6,412 nt of DNA from Acidobacteriota bacterium. GTDB lineage: Bacteria; Acidobacteriota; Vicinamibacteria; Vicinamibacterales; UBA823. The notes under the pieces are model-generated. The model did not search any database. It saw nothing but the letters and a program-made list of their open reading frames with translations, and was not told the DNA's origin. Of the stretch, positions 6,061-6,412 are shown piece after piece. The translations under genes were made by a program, and so were the position numbers. Within the stretch, counting starts at the first letter, position 1. Each line of letters opens with the position of its first letter. Location: NCBI GenBank assembly GCA_003509065.1, contig DODG01000075.1:1-6412 (forward strand), in the 5' to 3' direction.

Positions 6061-6412
6061 TCATTCGTGCCAAATGACCGGACCCAGCCTCTCGTCGTTG
6101 TTAACAATCAAATTGGCTACACCTTTTGGGTTGTCTCGCTGGAAGTGAATCTCTTGCGCTGGAACATATATTGTCTGGTAGTCTCGAATGGTCTCTTCAG
6201 GAGGTAATCCTTCCTGACCTCTCGATATTGCACGCTCCAACGCAGTTTCAAAGCCGCACTCGATCCAGATACACCGGTCGTAATAAGCCTGAAAGCCACG
6301 CTTCAAAAGATAGATTCCTTCCAACACAATTACATCTACGTCCTCGAACTCCATGGTGCGCCGGCAGTACTCCGTCGATGTTTCATCTGCAAAGTTTATT
6401 TCGACTCGCCAG
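6061..6412 (-). CDS. Uridine-kinase-like P-loop kinase (N-terminus outside window)
   Basis: The frame is open from the window edge to a stop at complement 6061-6063; about 116 C-terminal residues are visible. An ATG at complement 6352-6354 is internal: coding sequence continues upstream to the edge. VDVIVLEGIYLL is the Walker-B-like strand of the uridine kinase/phosphoribulokinase group. IECGFETALERAISRGQEG is the strand-plus-lid region, and the pattern arginine-aspartate-tyrosine...YVPAQEIHF...P-GVANLIVNND matches the conserved tail of uridine-kinase-like proteins (Y-PAQ, then A-x-I/V-V-x-N). The Walker A loop must lie beyond 6412. Such kinases phosphorylate a hydroxyl on a nucleoside or another small alcohol; the substrate is not readable here. 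The setting beside LicD and a LicC-like enzyme suggests it could make the phosphorylated precursor, as LicA does in choline pathways, but this is inference. The only ATG in view is not the start. Confidence 0.8.
   Translation of the reverse strand, partial: WRVEINFADETSTEYCRRTMEFEDVDVIVLEGIYLLKRGFQAYYDRCIWIECGFETALERAISRGQEGLPPEETIRDYQTIYVPAQEIHFQRDNPKGVANLIVNNDERLGPVIWHE

Overview
The window looks like part of a bacterial cell-surface or lipid-headgroup biosynthesis locus, probably from a Gram-negative bacterium. The evidence is moderate GC, Shine-Dalgarno-led genes and tightly packed same-strand genes. The taxon is a weak inference: no rRNA, tRNA or clade-specific marker is present.

Layout. 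Positions 1-258 hold the C-terminal end of an unrecognised plus-strand gene. A gap of about 410 bp follows, with two tiny overlapping ORFs and a leader-like stretch with nested inverted repeats. A four-gene plus-strand operon then runs from 671 to 4031: a class I/II PLP aminotransferase-fold enzyme, a LicC-like nucleotidyltransferase, a class I SAM methyltransferase, and a CDP-alcohol phosphatidyltransferase membrane enzyme. A second SAM methyltransferase lies on the minus strand (4043-4891), tail to tail with the operon. Divergent from it, across a 249-bp gap, is a LicD-family phosphotransferase with an extra C-terminal beta-sandwich-like domain (5141-6034). A minus-strand uridine-kinase-like P-loop enzyme (6061 to the window edge) is cut off at its N-terminus.

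How the genes may work together (inference). The PLP enzyme would make or decarboxylate a small amino-alcohol phosphate. The nucleotidyltransferase would activate it as a CDP-amino-alcohol. The CDP-alcohol phosphatidyltransferase and/or LicD would move the phospho-amino-alcohol to a lipid or a surface glycan, and the methyltransferases could methylate the headgroup or the glycan. The kinase could supply a phosphorylated precursor. The PLP enzyme and the nucleotidyltransferase strongly resemble the two halves of a single fused protein that I recall from other bacteria (nucleotidyltransferase first, aminotransferase second). Here they are separate genes in the reverse order, 2 bp apart. The actual headgroup cannot be read from the sequence. 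No mobile element, CRISPR array, tRNA or rRNA was seen.
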